DNA of 64,000 nt from Gloeophyllum trabeum ATCC 11539 (GCF_000344685.1 NW_006920413.1:2629482-2693481); one strand, 5' to 3'. Counted from the stretch's first letter, positions 34,814 through 46,490 are shown. Notes: generated from the letters alone by a model not told the origin. Numbers and translations: made by a program.

Positions 34814-36816
34814 ATGAGCAACGAAACGGACCGTTTGCTCCCCACCACGAACGGGCGCAACTTCGCGCAGGACGATACGACGCAGGATGCGCATGCGCGG
34901 GAGGCGCGTATGTCGAAGGTCCGGGCGGTCGTGCATGGGCTGTTGACGGTGCTCTTCGTGGCGGGCTTGGTGGTGTTCTTGCTATTGAGCACGAACCATG
35001 AGTGGCCGTGGAAGGGCAGCTTGCCCAAGGACCCGTTGAAGGCGGCGCAGAAGATATTGGAGGCGTCTCCTGTCATCGTGAGTGCCTGACGTGCTCGCTC
35101 GGTCGGGGGTGATGTGCTGACACAGCCGTGTCGCTCGGTGCGTAGGATGGGCATATTGGTACGTCCCGGCCATGTCTTTCGTTGGGAACTGTGGGACTCA
35201 TGGTGCATGAAACTCTTCTCGCGCGTTATGACGGCCGTACCTCTGCCCTGTAGATCTCCCCGAGCTCGTCCGGATGGTCTACGCGAACAACGTGTCCGCA
35301 GTTGACCTGGAGCACGAGATGCCTGGGCATGTCGACATCCCGCGGCTGCGGAAGGGCAGAGTGGGCGGGTTTTTCTGGTGAGTGGGTCGCCAGTTCCGAC
35401 TGTCTGTACTCTCTGGCTGAATACTATGTGCGCAGGTCTGTGTACACCGCGTGCCCCGAACACGCGGGGTATGACGCGGGAGAAGACTTCTTGAATGCGA
35501 CCTGGAGGGTTCGGTAGGTCTCTCCCCTGGGTAACGGTCAATGAGCATGCATGCTTAGACCTCTGCGGTCTCCAGGGATACGCTCGAGCAGATTGACGTT
35601 GCGAAGCTGCTGATTGACAAGTACCCTAACGTACGTCCGTGACCCCTCCCATCTGACCTCAGCTTCACGAGAAGCTTAGACGTTCCAACTCGCGCGTTCG
35701 TCTCAAGACATCAAGGACGCAATTACCGAAGGCAAGATCGCGTCTCTCCTCGGCGTCGAGGGGTGAGTTTCGCTACCGTTCCCCTCGCTTCTGAACGTGA
35801 CTCGTTAACTGTATTGGAACTATCGCATCTCGACCGCAGTGCTCACCAGCTCGGGAATTCCATCGCTGTACTCCGACAATACCATGAGTTGGGCGTACGA
35901 TACGTGACACTCACTCACATGTGCCACAATGCATTTGCGGACTCCTGCGGATTCCTGGAGGCTCCTGAGCCTCTGCACGGCGGGCTGAGGTACGTGTCCT
36001 GTGTTCCAGATAAGCACCGTTGCCTAGTGGTGTTTGTGCAGTGAAATCGGCGTTGCGCTCATAGCTGAGATGAACCGGATCGGCGTATTGGTTGACCTCT
36101 CGCACACAGCGGACGCTACCGCTAAACAAGCTCTCAAGCTCACCAAGGCGCCGGTCATCTGGAGCCACAGCAGCTCCCGAGCCATCTGGAACGTCTCCAG
36201 GAATGTACCGGATGATGTGAGCCATGCTCCGGCACCCCCCGACTTCAAGGGCCGCGCTCTGACTCTGCCCCGTTGTAGGTCCTGGAGCTTGTAGGCTCGG
36301 GGGAGAACAAGACGGACGGCGTGGTTATGGTCAATTTCGCGCCTTATTTCGTAGGGGCGGAGGGCAACGCCACTATTGCGTCTGTTGCTGACCACGTCGA
36401 GCATATTGCAAAGATCGCTGGGAAGAAACAGTGAGTCCGACTTCCCTGCTTATGATGGTTGACCGGCATGCTAATTTCGTTCCACACATCAGCGTCGGTT
36501 TGGGAAGTGACTACGATGGCATCGAAGACGTGCCCAGCGGTTTGGAAGACGTGTCGAAGTATCCTCAGCTCGTACGTTTCCGCAGCCGTCGTAATCCTTT
36601 GCCTGCCACTCACCCTCGTTCAACGCGCTATAGTTCGCCGAGCTATACAAGCGCGGCTGGAGCAGATATGATCTCGCGGGCCTCTCGGGCGGGAACCTCC
36701 TAAGAGTGTTCGAGGGCGCTGAAGCCGTCGCGAGGAAGCTGCAGCAGGAGGGGACGCAACCTGCGTATGATATCTATAAGAAGAGGACGGATATTGGGAA
36801 GAAGCGGGAACTTTGA
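34814..36816 (+). CDS. Membrane dipeptidase (renal dipeptidase family, M19)
   Basis: A zinc-dependent dipeptidase, anchored as a type II membrane protein by one N-terminal helix ([19 protein letters not shown], about residues 38-56) after a cytosolic tail. The extracytoplasmic domain has [12 protein letters not shown] (first metal ligands, normally DGHNDLP), [42 protein letters not shown], the metal ligand region [31 protein letters not shown] and GLGSDYDG. The stop is at 36814-36816. About ten introns split it. One exon is only 13 nt (near 35146-35160) and carries the GHI of the metal-binding DGHID. The Asn-to-Ile change in DGHxD leaves the His and Asp ligands intact. Likely location is the plasma membrane or vacuole. 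Confidence 0.87.
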
Positions 36817-37267
36817 TGGGGAGTGTTTGATCGTGGTATGGAGTTCAGGATTTCGGTTTTGGCGCAAAATGGATCTATCGTTGATTTTCTGTATTATCTA
36901 TTCGTTTGTGAGAGCTTTGCAGGTGCTCTGTGAATGCAGATTGTGGCGGTAATGGTCAGGCTGTTGTTTACAGGAGACATGGTTTACATACGTTATATTA
37001 CCGGTGCCTATGGCACCTCGCTGCCGAGGATATGGTTACCGCGGAAGGTCTAGTATCACGAGATGACCATCGGCTTGCATGGTGAGGGTATATCGCACTA
37101 AATATCGCGTGCCTGGATGCCACAAATAAGCCACATCGTGACCTGTAATGGTCACGGGATCTGTGACGGTTTGTGTTCTCACGTGGATCCTGAGTGTTTA
37201 TGCTACTGGCGGCCGGCGATGTACGGAGGATTTCCTCATTGTTCGAGCTGTATATCTACTTCAAAAC
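36817..37267. other. Intergenic region
   Basis: No gene seen. The frame of the following F-box-like gene is open upstream to 37148, but the sequence there is unlike the rest. Confidence 0.4.
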
Positions 37268-39100
37268 ATGCCACAGGGCTCGAATCCTTCACCACATTCC
37301 CTACCGATGGGCGTCCTCTCCGACACTGCCGTGCGTCGTGTGCTAGCGATACCGGAACTCCGCGACATGATACTGAGCTATAACGACCCAGCAACGAACG
37401 CTGTCTGCGCGAGAGTCTGCCGGGCGTGGTGCGATCCGGTACTGAACGTGCTGTGGGGAGAGGTCAGCGACTTGACGCTATTGTTTCGTCTCCTTGGGCC
37501 CCTGTGGCAGGCCGACAATGGGGAGTACGCAGTGAGTGGCATGCATCGAGATCTCACGTGGTCTCCCGCCGCTAACTGCATCGGCCAGGGTTTCTCAGGG
37601 TACCATACGCCCGGTGAACGAGACTGGGACAGGTTCGTGCGGTATGGGTCGAGGGTCCGGACACTCATATACGACACATACAAGAAGTCCACGACTATAC
37701 GCCTGGAGCTTTTCGATGTGTTCGCACGGACCCGTCCTTCCTTGTGGATGTTACCATCGCTGAAGGAGTTAACGTGGCTTACCAATGACTATTCACAGCT
37801 CGACGCCACGGTGCTCTTCATGCACGAACGTGTACGCAAGCTGGCCTTCTCGATACCCGTTATCCCGGAGGGCTACGTCGCCGTGTGTCTGCAGAAACTC
37901 AATTCGTTCTGCGAGAAAGTCGTTGCACGGATGCCCAACATAACGCACCTGGACGTGCGGGTTAGGGGTCCTCCTGTGTCCGCCCAGGTATTTCAGCCGC
38001 ATATTCTCTACCTTATACGCGGGCTGCCAAGATTGGAGAAGATCATACTCCCCATGTACTGGGTTACGGCCGAGGTGATGAACGTAGCCTCAAAGCTGCA
38101 AAACCTGGGTACACTTCAGTTCGAAACTGTCAAGGGCCAAGGTGAAGGTTACCGCTCAGACGTAGAGTGTCTCGCCCCCACATTCAGCCCAGGCTCGTTT
38201 CCGGCATTATGGGATTTGTCGTTGAATGGCCTTCTGTCTGACTGCACAAACCTACTCGATTCTCCGCACGCACCGTCGAACCTTACCACGATCGCTGTGC
38301 ACTCGGTTGTAATGGAGACTGCCACTGCGATCCAGCAATTCTTCGAATGTCTGGCCCGCAACTGCCGGGGCTTGCAAGAGCTCTACGTCGTCGCCGTAGA
38401 CCCGCGATCCCCCCTGCGGCGAAGCGAAGAGCGCATCACCCTGCAAACCCTCGCACCTCTCTTCGCCTGCGCGAAGCTCAAGACGCTCGAGCTCCTGCAC
38501 GAGTACCCAATGAACATGAGCCAAGAGGACATGGAAGTCGTCGCGACGAAATGGCCGCTGCTCGAGCAGCTCAAGCTTTGCAGCGAGCCCTTCACGCAGG
38601 AAAAGTCCACGCTGACGCTGCGCGCGCTGCTTCCGTTCGCGCGGCACTGCCCGAACCTCGAGTTCCTCGGGCTCTACGTCGACGCGACCGCCGCGGACCT
38701 GCCCCTCGCGACGCCGCCGCCCTTTCAGCGCCTGCGCAGGCTCTCGCTGGGGCTGTCGAGCCTGCAGGAGCCCGGGCCTGTCACCATCTTCCTCGCGCGG
38801 CTGTGCCCGCTCGGGTGCCGCGTCGAGAGCGGCGCGACGTGGGCGGCGGGGTGGCAGCCCGAGGGCTGGACAGAGTTTGGCGAGAAGAATGAGTTCACTG
38901 ACGGCGTGAACGAGTGGGCGCGCCGCTGCGAGATGTGGGAGGAGGTCGACCGGATGCTGCCCTTGCTGGTGAAGGCCCGTTTGGACGATCGGTATAAAAT
39001 GGTTGAGATGACGAGGAAGATTGAGGATCTCGAGGCGAGGAACAGCGTGTTTGTGGGTACGCGCCAGATAGCGAAGGATTACGGCTGTGTTGTCTGCTAG
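37268..39100 (+). CDS. F-box-like/leucine-rich-repeat protein with C-terminal CVVC
   Basis: A single intronless frame. I start at ATG 37268 (MPQGSNPSP), since the upstream in-frame ATG at 37148 gives atypical sequence. Residues about 20-60 form an F-box-like helix set (VRRVLAIPELRDMILSYNDP, VCRAWCDPVLNVLW). The rest is a solenoid of leucine-rich segments (LFACAKLKTLELL, WPLLEQLKLC, HCPNLEFLGLY), as in basidiomycete F-box/LRR proteins. These act as substrate adaptors of SCF ubiquitin ligases. The C-terminus is a short coiled coil and then GCVVC, which fits a CaaX prenylation box, although Cys in the last position is not the most common. About 610 residues. Substrate unknown. Confidence 0.78.
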   Translation: MPQGSNPSPHSLPMGVLSDTAVRRVLAIPELRDMILSYNDPATNAVCARVCRAWCDPVLNVLWGEVSDLTLLFRLLGPLWQADNGEYAVSGMHRDLTWSPAANCIGQGFSGYHTPGERDWDRFVRYGSRVRTLIYDTYKKSTTIRLELFDVFARTRPSLWMLPSLKELTWLTNDYSQLDATVLFMHERVRKLAFSIPVIPEGYVAVCLQKLNSFCEKVVARMPNITHLDVRVRGPPVSAQVFQPHILYLIRGLPRLEKIILPMYWVTAEVMNVASKLQNLGTLQFETVKGQGEGYRSDVECLAPTFSPGSFPALWDLSLNGLLSDCTNLLDSPHAPSNLTTIAVHSVVMETATAIQQFFECLARNCRGLQELYVVAVDPRSPLRRSEERITLQTLAPLFACAKLKTLELLHEYPMNMSQEDMEVVATKWPLLEQLKLCSEPFTQEKSTLTLRALLPFARHCPNLEFLGLYVDATAADLPLATPPPFQRLRRLSLGLSSLQEPGPVTIFLARLCPLGCRVESGATWAAGWQPEGWTEFGEKNEFTDGVNEWARRCEMWEEVDRMLPLLVKARLDDRYKMVEMTRKIEDLEARNSVFVGTRQIAKDYGCVVC

Positions 39101-39275
39101 GGCCGCAATATGGAAGATAATGGTTGTTCTTTATTGTTATCTACTGGTCTCGACAAGACTGCTTATACTCATGTATATTAGTGTATTCCTGACCCAATGT
39201 ATTGCATACTACCGGGACTTCGAACCATCAGAACACCCTGCGACAAACTGAAGCATAACATACCATAGTGTATCG

Positions 39276-40478
39276 TCAATACATCATAGGGCCCCATTTG
39301 AGCAGGCAGCCACGCTTCGCACATATCTCCACCCTCACGGTCTCGTCGTAGTCTTCACTGTAGGGTTTGTATGTCCTCAACAAACGGAGCGAAGGCAGAC
39401 GGTGTTCCGACGAAAGGATATCGACAATAGACTGTAGGTCGGCAGCCGAGGGGAGGCTGACGTAAACCTCTCGGAGTGAGGGCGGGAACGCAGACTTGTA
39501 GTGCTCGGGTGGAAGACCCTTGGCGACCCGTAGGATATTGAGTCGGGAGAGTTCTGGCAGGCGTTCGGCAACGGCATCCCAATGCTCTGAGCTTGGACTG
39601 CCTGCCTCGCAGCGGAGGTCGAGCTCGATTAGCGTGCTCTTCCACACCCTCAGGGCTGCGGCCAGTGAACCCCCGGAGTGAAAGCCGCTATCACTGAGCG
39701 AGAAGACGACGAGATTTGGCGCGAGCCGGCTGAGCGCCTCGATGTGCGCCGTATCGAGGCTGCAGCCCATATGCATGCGCTGGAGTCTCGGGATGGGAGT
39801 GGGCTGGGTTTGGTCGAAGTCCGCACACCAGGAGATTATAGCGTCGTGGAAGAAAACTTGTTCCAGTTTAAACCACCCCTGCATCATCTCGACCATCGTT
39901 CCTATTTTGCAGAAGGAGTCTCCCTGCCAGTCGCGGAGCCCGTATCGCGTAATGTACAGAGACGTGAGGTTCGTGCATGCCCTCAGTGCCTCCACGTATT
40001 CTTTCAGCAAGAACCCGTTATATCCCTGTATCCGTAAATGTTGAAGATTGGGACACAGGCGGAGAAGCTGGATGTGGCACGAGGTCTCTTCTTTCGTATG
40101 GCACTGCGTCCCCAGGTTGAGGCGACGCACGAGCGCCGCGAGCTCAGGGAAGTCTTCCATCGTTTCAGCAAATACTTCCGTCTCGTCTTCGTCTTCAAGA
40201 TCGACCGAGGCGTATATGATGGTACGAGCGACGGTGCTCCAGTGCCGATTCACGAGGGCAGCGGAGAGGAAGTGTTTCTCGTACCTCCCTTGCGACAGAG
40301 TTGTAAGGGAAGAAGACGGCAACCAGTCTTTGACAGGGATTGGATCAATGTAGCCCGTCGAGAGATAACGAAAGATGGGAAGAAGGATCCATGGTGAGAG
40401 GTCGCTTATGACCTTGTTTTCCTTGGCTTTTCCGTTCATCATGACGCGTTGGGACTTCCTGCGACCGGGCACGGACAT
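39276..40478 (-). CDS. F-box-type protein
   Basis: A single open frame. The start at 40478 (MSVPGRRKSQRVMMNG) is preferred to the longer frame from 40592, whose extra part is poorly protein-like. Residues about 27-90 form the F-box (SPWILLPIFRYLS, SAALVNRHWSTVARTIIYAS). The remainder holds leucine-rich segments (LVRRLNLG, LRLCPNLQHLRIQGYNG, ALRACTNLTSLYI, LIELDLRCEAG, SRLNILRV). The C-terminus ends KWGPMMY. About 400 residues. It is the intact relative of the broken gene at 47275-48508, and the two together bracket the repeat-rich region. Likely an SCF adaptor; substrate unknown. Confidence 0.78.
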   Translation of the reverse strand: MSVPGRRKSQRVMMNGKAKENKVISDLSPWILLPIFRYLSTGYIDPIPVKDWLPSSSLTTLSQGRYEKHFLSAALVNRHWSTVARTIIYASVDLEDEDETEVFAETMEDFPELAALVRRLNLGTQCHTKEETSCHIQLLRLCPNLQHLRIQGYNGFLLKEYVEALRACTNLTSLYITRYGLRDWQGDSFCKIGTMVEMMQGWFKLEQVFFHDAIISWCADFDQTQPTPIPRLQRMHMGCSLDTAHIEALSRLAPNLVVFSLSDSGFHSGGSLAAALRVWKSTLIELDLRCEAGSPSSEHWDAVAERLPELSRLNILRVAKGLPPEHYKSAFPPSLREVYVSLPSAADLQSIVDILSSEHRLPSLRLLRTYKPYSEDYDETVRVEICAKRGCLLKWGPMMY

Positions 40479-40985
40479 GCTGGCACCGCCGTATGGACGT
40501 TTCGCGAGGACCCGCACGCTAAAGTAGAGAAAACAGGCCTCGAGTCTGTGACTGGCATCGTCGAGGAGAGCGCTGGCGGCAAGCCGCGCCACAGACGCGT
40601 TCCTTACGTAAGACGCGCTTCATCACGGCCACTGGCAACTCGCGGCGACGATTCCTACTCGAGCAGCGCCGGCTATCGCCGGCCGTGTACCTTGCGACTT
40701 GACTCTTGCTTCGGTCCTCTTTCTCTGCGTGTCTATAGTAACATCATACCATCCTAAGGTCAAAGATTTCAAGCAGTTTGAAGCATAAAATGGTAGGCCG
40801 CGGTGTCAGCGAGGAGCATGAGCATTCCACTGGATGCTTGTTGCCACAAACAATCACAAATCAATAAAGTTTTAATAATTGAATTCTCAATGTCTGGCAT
40901 CCTTGCCAGAGTTTGGCAACACTAAGGCAGTGAGAGACTTCCAGAGACAAGAGCAAAGATACTGAATCCGACGGCAGTGATAGAA

Positions 40986-41086
40986 ACCTGGTGCAAAACA
41001 ATGCACACACCACAAACAAATATAAACAAATACAGTTTTGATGGCTCAATTCCCGACAAGCAGAGACCTTGCTAGTTGCAAGGTAA
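40986..41086 (+). repeat. 100-bp dispersed direct repeat, copy A
   Basis: Nearly identical to 44170-44273, same orientation. The shared part includes ACAAATATAAACAAATACAG and the block CGACAAGCAGAGACCTTGCT. The two copies lie about 3.2 kb apart. Confidence 0.8.
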
Positions 41087-41947
41087 CGCATTTTCGATGT
41101 GTTTTGATAGAACACATTGTCAGCAGAACTTGCGACAGATATAAATCCACCTAGAATTTACTAAGCGGAAAGGTCGTCAAGCTCCCCAAGAGAATGCTGG
41201 ATTTAACGTTGGTCGAGCAGTTCCCTTGTGTTCGAGGGGTAGGATAAGTTTCCAATAAACACAGACCCTGATATTGTGGTGGTAATCTGATAGATACTAA
41301 ATAGGTAGCTGACTACTAGAGTCTAGCTGAGGATGAAGGTAGAGAGCTAACGCAGGTCACAGGAGTCTAACGGCAGACTTCCAATAACCCAGTCTTATAT
41401 TCCAAGACAGACTTAAGCTAACTGAAGCAGACAGCAGACAGTACTGCAGTCCTTCCCTACTCTGAGGTGCTTCAGACAGTCAGAGTCCAGACAATTCTTA
41501 TCCCACAGTAGGGACAAGGTCTGATTAACTTGACAGGCAAATAGCTTTATTGGGGGATCCCAGATAGATTGATCCTCTCTTTTCTCTCTACTGAGCTCCT
41601 TATATACCCTACAGTAATTTGAAATTACAAACAATAGGGTGAGAAGATACTTGGGAGGAGACAATAGTGTGAGAAAAAGGTAAACAATAGTGTGAGAGAG
41701 TGGTATGAGTCATCCAACTCCAGCCAATCCCTGAAGCTTTGAGAACCTGGGTGACTAAGCCAAAACAATAGGCATGGGAAAGTGGTAAACAATAAGGTGG
41801 GAAAAGCATGAAAGAAAACAAAAGGGCATGTGAAATCAAGAACAAGGGATGAGAAAATCTTTAACAATAGCATGGGAAAAGCATAAACAATAAGGTGGGA
41901 ACAATCCTTGGCCAATCATGGAACGCTCTCAGCCCTTCTAGAGCATT

Positions 41948-42169
41948 CTACACAGTTCCTCTCCCAATACTTGCCCTCATCCTTTCTCCCATTAACAGAA
42001 GGTGCTTGGCACGCTCGAAGGATATGTCGTATAGATCTTCATTTCCTTCCCCCAACCAGTTGTTGAAGTCCGCATCTACCAGACCTTCCAAGACCGACCT
42101 GTATGTACAGGTCTCTTCGGCTTGATGCTGGTAGTAGTGGTACACTTCCAGCCTGGAGGGTAACGACAT
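41948..42169 (-). other. Protein-like frame, unrecognised
   Basis: A 73-codon minus-strand frame with normal amino-acid composition (VYHYYQHQAEETCTYRSVLE, then GLVDADFNNWLGEGNEDLYD). It is interrupted on both sides and its relatives are unknown to me. It may be a fragment of a transposon gene or a captured host exon. Confidence 0.3.
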
Positions 42170-42247
42170 TCAGCGAGCGGCGACAGCGCAGTTTGGCATT
42201 CGAACGATAACATTGTCTGACAACGTCCCTTCTGGAAGTACCAGCAA

Positions 42248-42445
42248 ATGGAGATCAACGCAGGGATAGCTAAGGACAAGAGGCTGGTGCCCATCAAGTC
42301 AAAAGTAACCAAGAAGGCAGACAAGATTGATGCTCTAATCAAAGCAGTTAAGAGGTATTCTGAAGGCTATCCTTTTAACTTTATGGAAGCTTCTACAGAT
42401 AATACAGACCCAGGGTATGAGGACTCATGGGAAGAGGAATACTAA
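42248..42445 (+). other. Protein-like frame, unrecognised
   Basis: A 65-codon frame, Lys-rich at first (KDKRLVPIKSKVTKKADK) and acidic at its end (NTDPGYEDSWEEEY). It could be the last exon of an unidentified gene. It lies 80 bp from the minus-strand frame at 41948-42169, on the other strand. Confidence 0.3.
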
Positions 42446-43427
42446 TTCATGACTACCATATTGCGCTTTTTAGCCGTTTAATAATTTCTTTGTTGCATAT
42501 ATTACAGCAATACTAATGTAGATATTATACTAGCTGCATAAAGTATCAAAGTTTCTCTTTCTTGTGCAGGAATAGATCATTCAGTCCGAGGTTGGCAGAG
42601 GAGAACAGCCTGTGGCGCGAAATGATGCACGTTGATATGCACTGACACACAACAATCACCAAGGACCAAAAGAAATAAACCTAAACCCCGTGATATGGGT
42701 GAAGGCGGTCCGAGACAACTGAGGGGTATTTAATAGTTTGAGGGGGAAAGGAGGAGTAAGACGCCGTAGGGTAGTCCGTAGGAAGACCTAGAAAAATAAA
42801 ACAAACAATTTGACACCTGAAACAAACGCTAGTTGACGCTCCGGAGTATTTATCTCTGAAAAGTCGCAATCAAAGTCGCAAACCACGGAACCGAGTGTAG
42901 GTTCGGGCCCACGGGAGTAGGAAACGCTAGAAAGACTTGTTTAATTTTATTTCGCTATGTGAGACTCACCGGAGCTAATTGAATCGATGGCGGAGATAAT
43001 TCACTCGACGAGTCAGGCCTATTGGCAAAGCTAGGATCGGTTATAATTCGCTAAGTTCGACGCTTTCGAACTCCTCGGGTCGCTGAGATCGTAACGCTAA
43101 TTCTCTGAGATGGTGAAGTCGAAACTTGTTTTTCTGTACGCTACTTTGTACAATTTATACTACAGGAATGACTTTGCGACCGTCCGGAGATAAATAACAA
43201 ATAACCACCGCTACCCACAGGATTGCTCAGCACTTGCCGACGCTATACCATGCACCACACGACTCCCTTGCACTCCTACTTGCTCGTCCCAACCCCTAGA
43301 GCTCACCTTGATGCTCTGCCACCTGATCCAAGCGGTACCATCACTCCGTGTGACGCGCCGGTCAAGTGCTGATTACCTCCGGCCGCTTGCTGACTGATGC
43401 TGGCCTCATGGTGACTCGTATGCGTCC

Positions 43428-44106
43428 GCACCTTCGGTATCTTGACGGAAACAAGGGGGAGTGAGTGCTGGAGGGTGGGCATGAGGACGACGCCCCTTGA
43501 TAAGTGTCCGCGGGTCCCGGAGCTAATGCAGCTAGAAGTCGCATTGGTTAAGTCACTCCGGAGCTTCGGTGCGCGGAGATAAATCGCGGAATGGTTCCGT
43601 GTACACCTCGAGGATGTTAGGAAGTCCGGAGCTAAATAGAGAAAGTCTTTTAGAGCCCATAGAAGCCTAGAGGCGTGCGAGCGCTGTGTCGAATAAGCTC
43701 CGGGGCACTTGTATGATGTGCTGAATCCGCGTTTTCGGGGGTCAGACGATCCTGAGGCTTATCACCGCACCTTCGGTATTTTGATGGAAAGGAGAGGGGG
43801 AGTGTGCTGGAGGTTGGGAATGAGGATGATGCCCCTCGATAGAAGTGTCCGCGGGCCCCGGGGCTAATTCATCTAGAAGTCGCATTGGTTAAGTCACTCC
43901 GGAGCTCCTGTTTGCGGAGATAACTCGCGGAATGGGTCCATGTACGCCTCGAGGATGCTAGGAAGGCCGGAGCTAAATGGAACTAGTCTTTAGAGCCCAT
44001 AGAAGCCTAGAGGCATGTGAATGCTGTGGCGAATAAGCTCCGGAGGGCTTGTACGATGTGCTGAGTCCGCATTTTCGGGGGTCAGACAATCCTGAGGCTT
44101 ATCAGC
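43428..44106. repeat. 340-bp tandem duplication, two units
   Basis: Unit 1 (43428-43766) and unit 2 (43767-44106) match along their whole length with scattered substitutions and small indels. Shared blocks include GTCGCATTGGTTAAGTCACT and TTTTCGGGGGTCAGAC. CCGGAGCTAA and CGGAGATAA motifs recur several times inside and also upstream from about 42840, hinting at older, more decayed units. Confidence 0.85.
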
Positions 44107-44169
44107 GTGTGACAAGCACGGTCACACGGACATTTGGCTGGCAGGCATTGCCGACTCTCACGGAGTCTC

Positions 44170-44273
44170 ACCTGGTGCGAAACAACAATGCACACGCCAC
44201 AAACAAATATAAACAAATACAGTTTTGATGGCTCAATTCCCGACAAGCAGAGACCTTGCTAGTCGCAAGGTAA
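44170..44273 (+). repeat. 100-bp dispersed direct repeat, copy B
   Basis: Partner of 40986-41086, starting right after the tandem duplication and a short TGTGAC...GTCACA palindromic stretch near 44108-44127. Confidence 0.8.
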
Positions 44274-45271
44274 TACTTTCATATGTTACTCTACCATCTG
44301 TCAAATGCATGCACTATGTACAGACTCCGCACGCGTGTCTCTCTGAGATGTAGAACAAACTTAAAGGAGCTTGTAAAACGCGAACCGGAATCAACATCGT
44401 GATATGGCAGGCATGTTAGCAGCAGGCAGAACAGGGAAGCATAAGATGGGTGGCCATAAGCACACCAGGCCCAGACACATACACAAACCAAAGGCAAGGT
44501 CAATTGCACGGACTAAGGAACAAAGGAAATACAGTGGCTCAGTACATAGTCAAGCTGTTTATACCTATTTGTCCCAGTGGCTCTGCATCCAATACAACCA
44601 AAACCTAACAAGGCAACCCACATGCAGGACTCTGGCAGACCCTCGAGTGACAGCCAAAAGCCTCAGGACCACGATGAAGTTGACGCTCTAGTGGAGCAAT
44701 TCCGAGAAAGCATTTTGCAGAACGGGCGTCAAGCAGCCCATCATGATTATTGGCGTTTATTCTCCTGTTGCTGCTTGGAATCCGTGCAGGTGCTCATAGT
44801 CACCTACAGAAAAAGCCTGGTCCTGGTGAGGAGGTCCACCTTGTTGACATCCCGAAGACAGGGTGGCCATCTGACTCTGGGAGGGAGGGCTGGCTTTCAG
44901 CGGATGCTTTATGCTAGATTTCCACAGTGCCGTAGAGAAAGTGCCTGTCCAAAAGCCTAGTGGCTATGTCTTACGCGTAGCAAACGGCATGCCCTTCTAC
45001 TCTGACTCAGAGCTTGTTCCATGGGAGACGACTTTGGGCACTCCTGCATTAAAGGCTATGGGTCGACTGGGAGGAGAGAAATATAGCATCCCGGAGGGCG
45101 CAACCTGTGTTCTAGAGAGTCCAGGCCATCCCCTCTTCCATTTCTTGGTACCCACCCGTTCCTTAGCTATAGGTAACTTTCCAGTTGCCAACACCTGAAG
45201 AGTCCAGTTGTAGGGAACATCATTCGTGCCTGTTGTGTGTATCTAGCAACATGTGTGGGGTTTATATTACT

Positions 45272-46490
45272 GGTCCTGAGGAATGAAGGAAGAGTCTTTA
45301 CCAGGCTTGTGCTGAATGTTGAGTACTGTGGGAATGTAGTTGCCGAGACACTGTGGGAATAAAAGATGTAGTTGCTACTACACATATTTCATACTCCGCT
45401 TGTAGTTGAGACTACAAAATGAGATTTGTAGTCCCAAATTTCAGTGATTGCCACAGTGCTCTTCTGCATGGACCTCAAAGAATCTGGCCTTTCAAATATA
45501 TTATATAAACTATACAGTGGATGCATACAAATATTTTGGTGATTTTATGCTTGTTCTATGATGGCCTGTGGGCGCGTCTTTCCGAACCATGACTACAACT
45601 GGTTTACTTACTGAATGCTTGTTGTGGGAATATTATGGCAGAGTTCGAATTAAGAGATTTCCGTGCCGGGTGGGATTCTTGCAATCTGATTGGCTGCACA
45701 CTCATTTGTAGTGCACTCCCCATTGACTTCAAAGTTTTGTAGTTGGGACTTTAACCGTGGCAAGCTATGATGTAGTTGGAATGCACTTTTGCAAAATTTG
45801 CAGTGCAACTACGTCATAGCCATACTCTGCCCCGACCATGGCACTCAGGCTGCCATAAAAAATGGAAAAAATAGCAAAAATTTGTATATATTGCTGGAGT
45901 CAGATGTGATGTTATTAGTGCTATTGATAGTACTGCGCAGCATGACTGATTAGCCTCAGTGGCCAAATAAAGTCAGGAACTTGCACAAAAATACTCGGAA
46001 ATTCTAAATATATTCCTGTAACTGGGTATGGTATGATAAGTACTATTGATAGCACTTGACAGCATGACTCATTAGCTGGACTTGGGAAATAAATTTAGAA
46101 AATGATATCATGTGAATAGTTTCAACTCTCAAAGTGTTTCCTACAGTAAGCATGCTGATTCTGAACTCTAATCCTGCGTTGGGTCACTACTTTTGCAGGT
46201 ATTGTCGCAAGTCCTGGAGTTGGATATGGACTCAACTTTTAGATTGAAAATACCTGTTATAATGTTGCATTACTGGAATATACACTTCCATTGGGCTATT
46301 TCTGGATCTGTTATACCAATATCAAGCCAGTTCTGATGTAGTCAACCTGTAACTCTGACCAAAACTAGAGTTTTTTCATGTTGTACTTCATTATAAGTCC
46401 TGGAGAACAAAGGAAGAGTCTTTACTGGATCTGCACCAAACAATGATGGTTGTGGGAATGCAAGTGCCAAGAAGCTGCGGGAGTAAAATG
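45272..46490 (+). repeat. Degenerate tandem repeats
   Basis: Two diverged pairs: 45272-45370 with 46397-46490 (sharing GGAAGAGTCTTTAC and TGTGGGAATG with matching spacing), and 45921-45975 with 46043-46098 (sharing CTATTGATAG, CAGCATGACT and ATTAGC). Between them lies AT-rich sequence with no coding signal. Confidence 0.55.

Noticed and set aside
38347..38892. Second long frame inside the F-box/LRR gene
   Set aside because: It is an Ala/Arg/Pro-rich alternative frame of GC-rich coding sequence.
44108..44127. LTR boundary (TGTGAC...GTCACA)
   Set aside because: The stretch is a short palindrome; no long terminal repeat, primer-binding site or polyprotein is visible.
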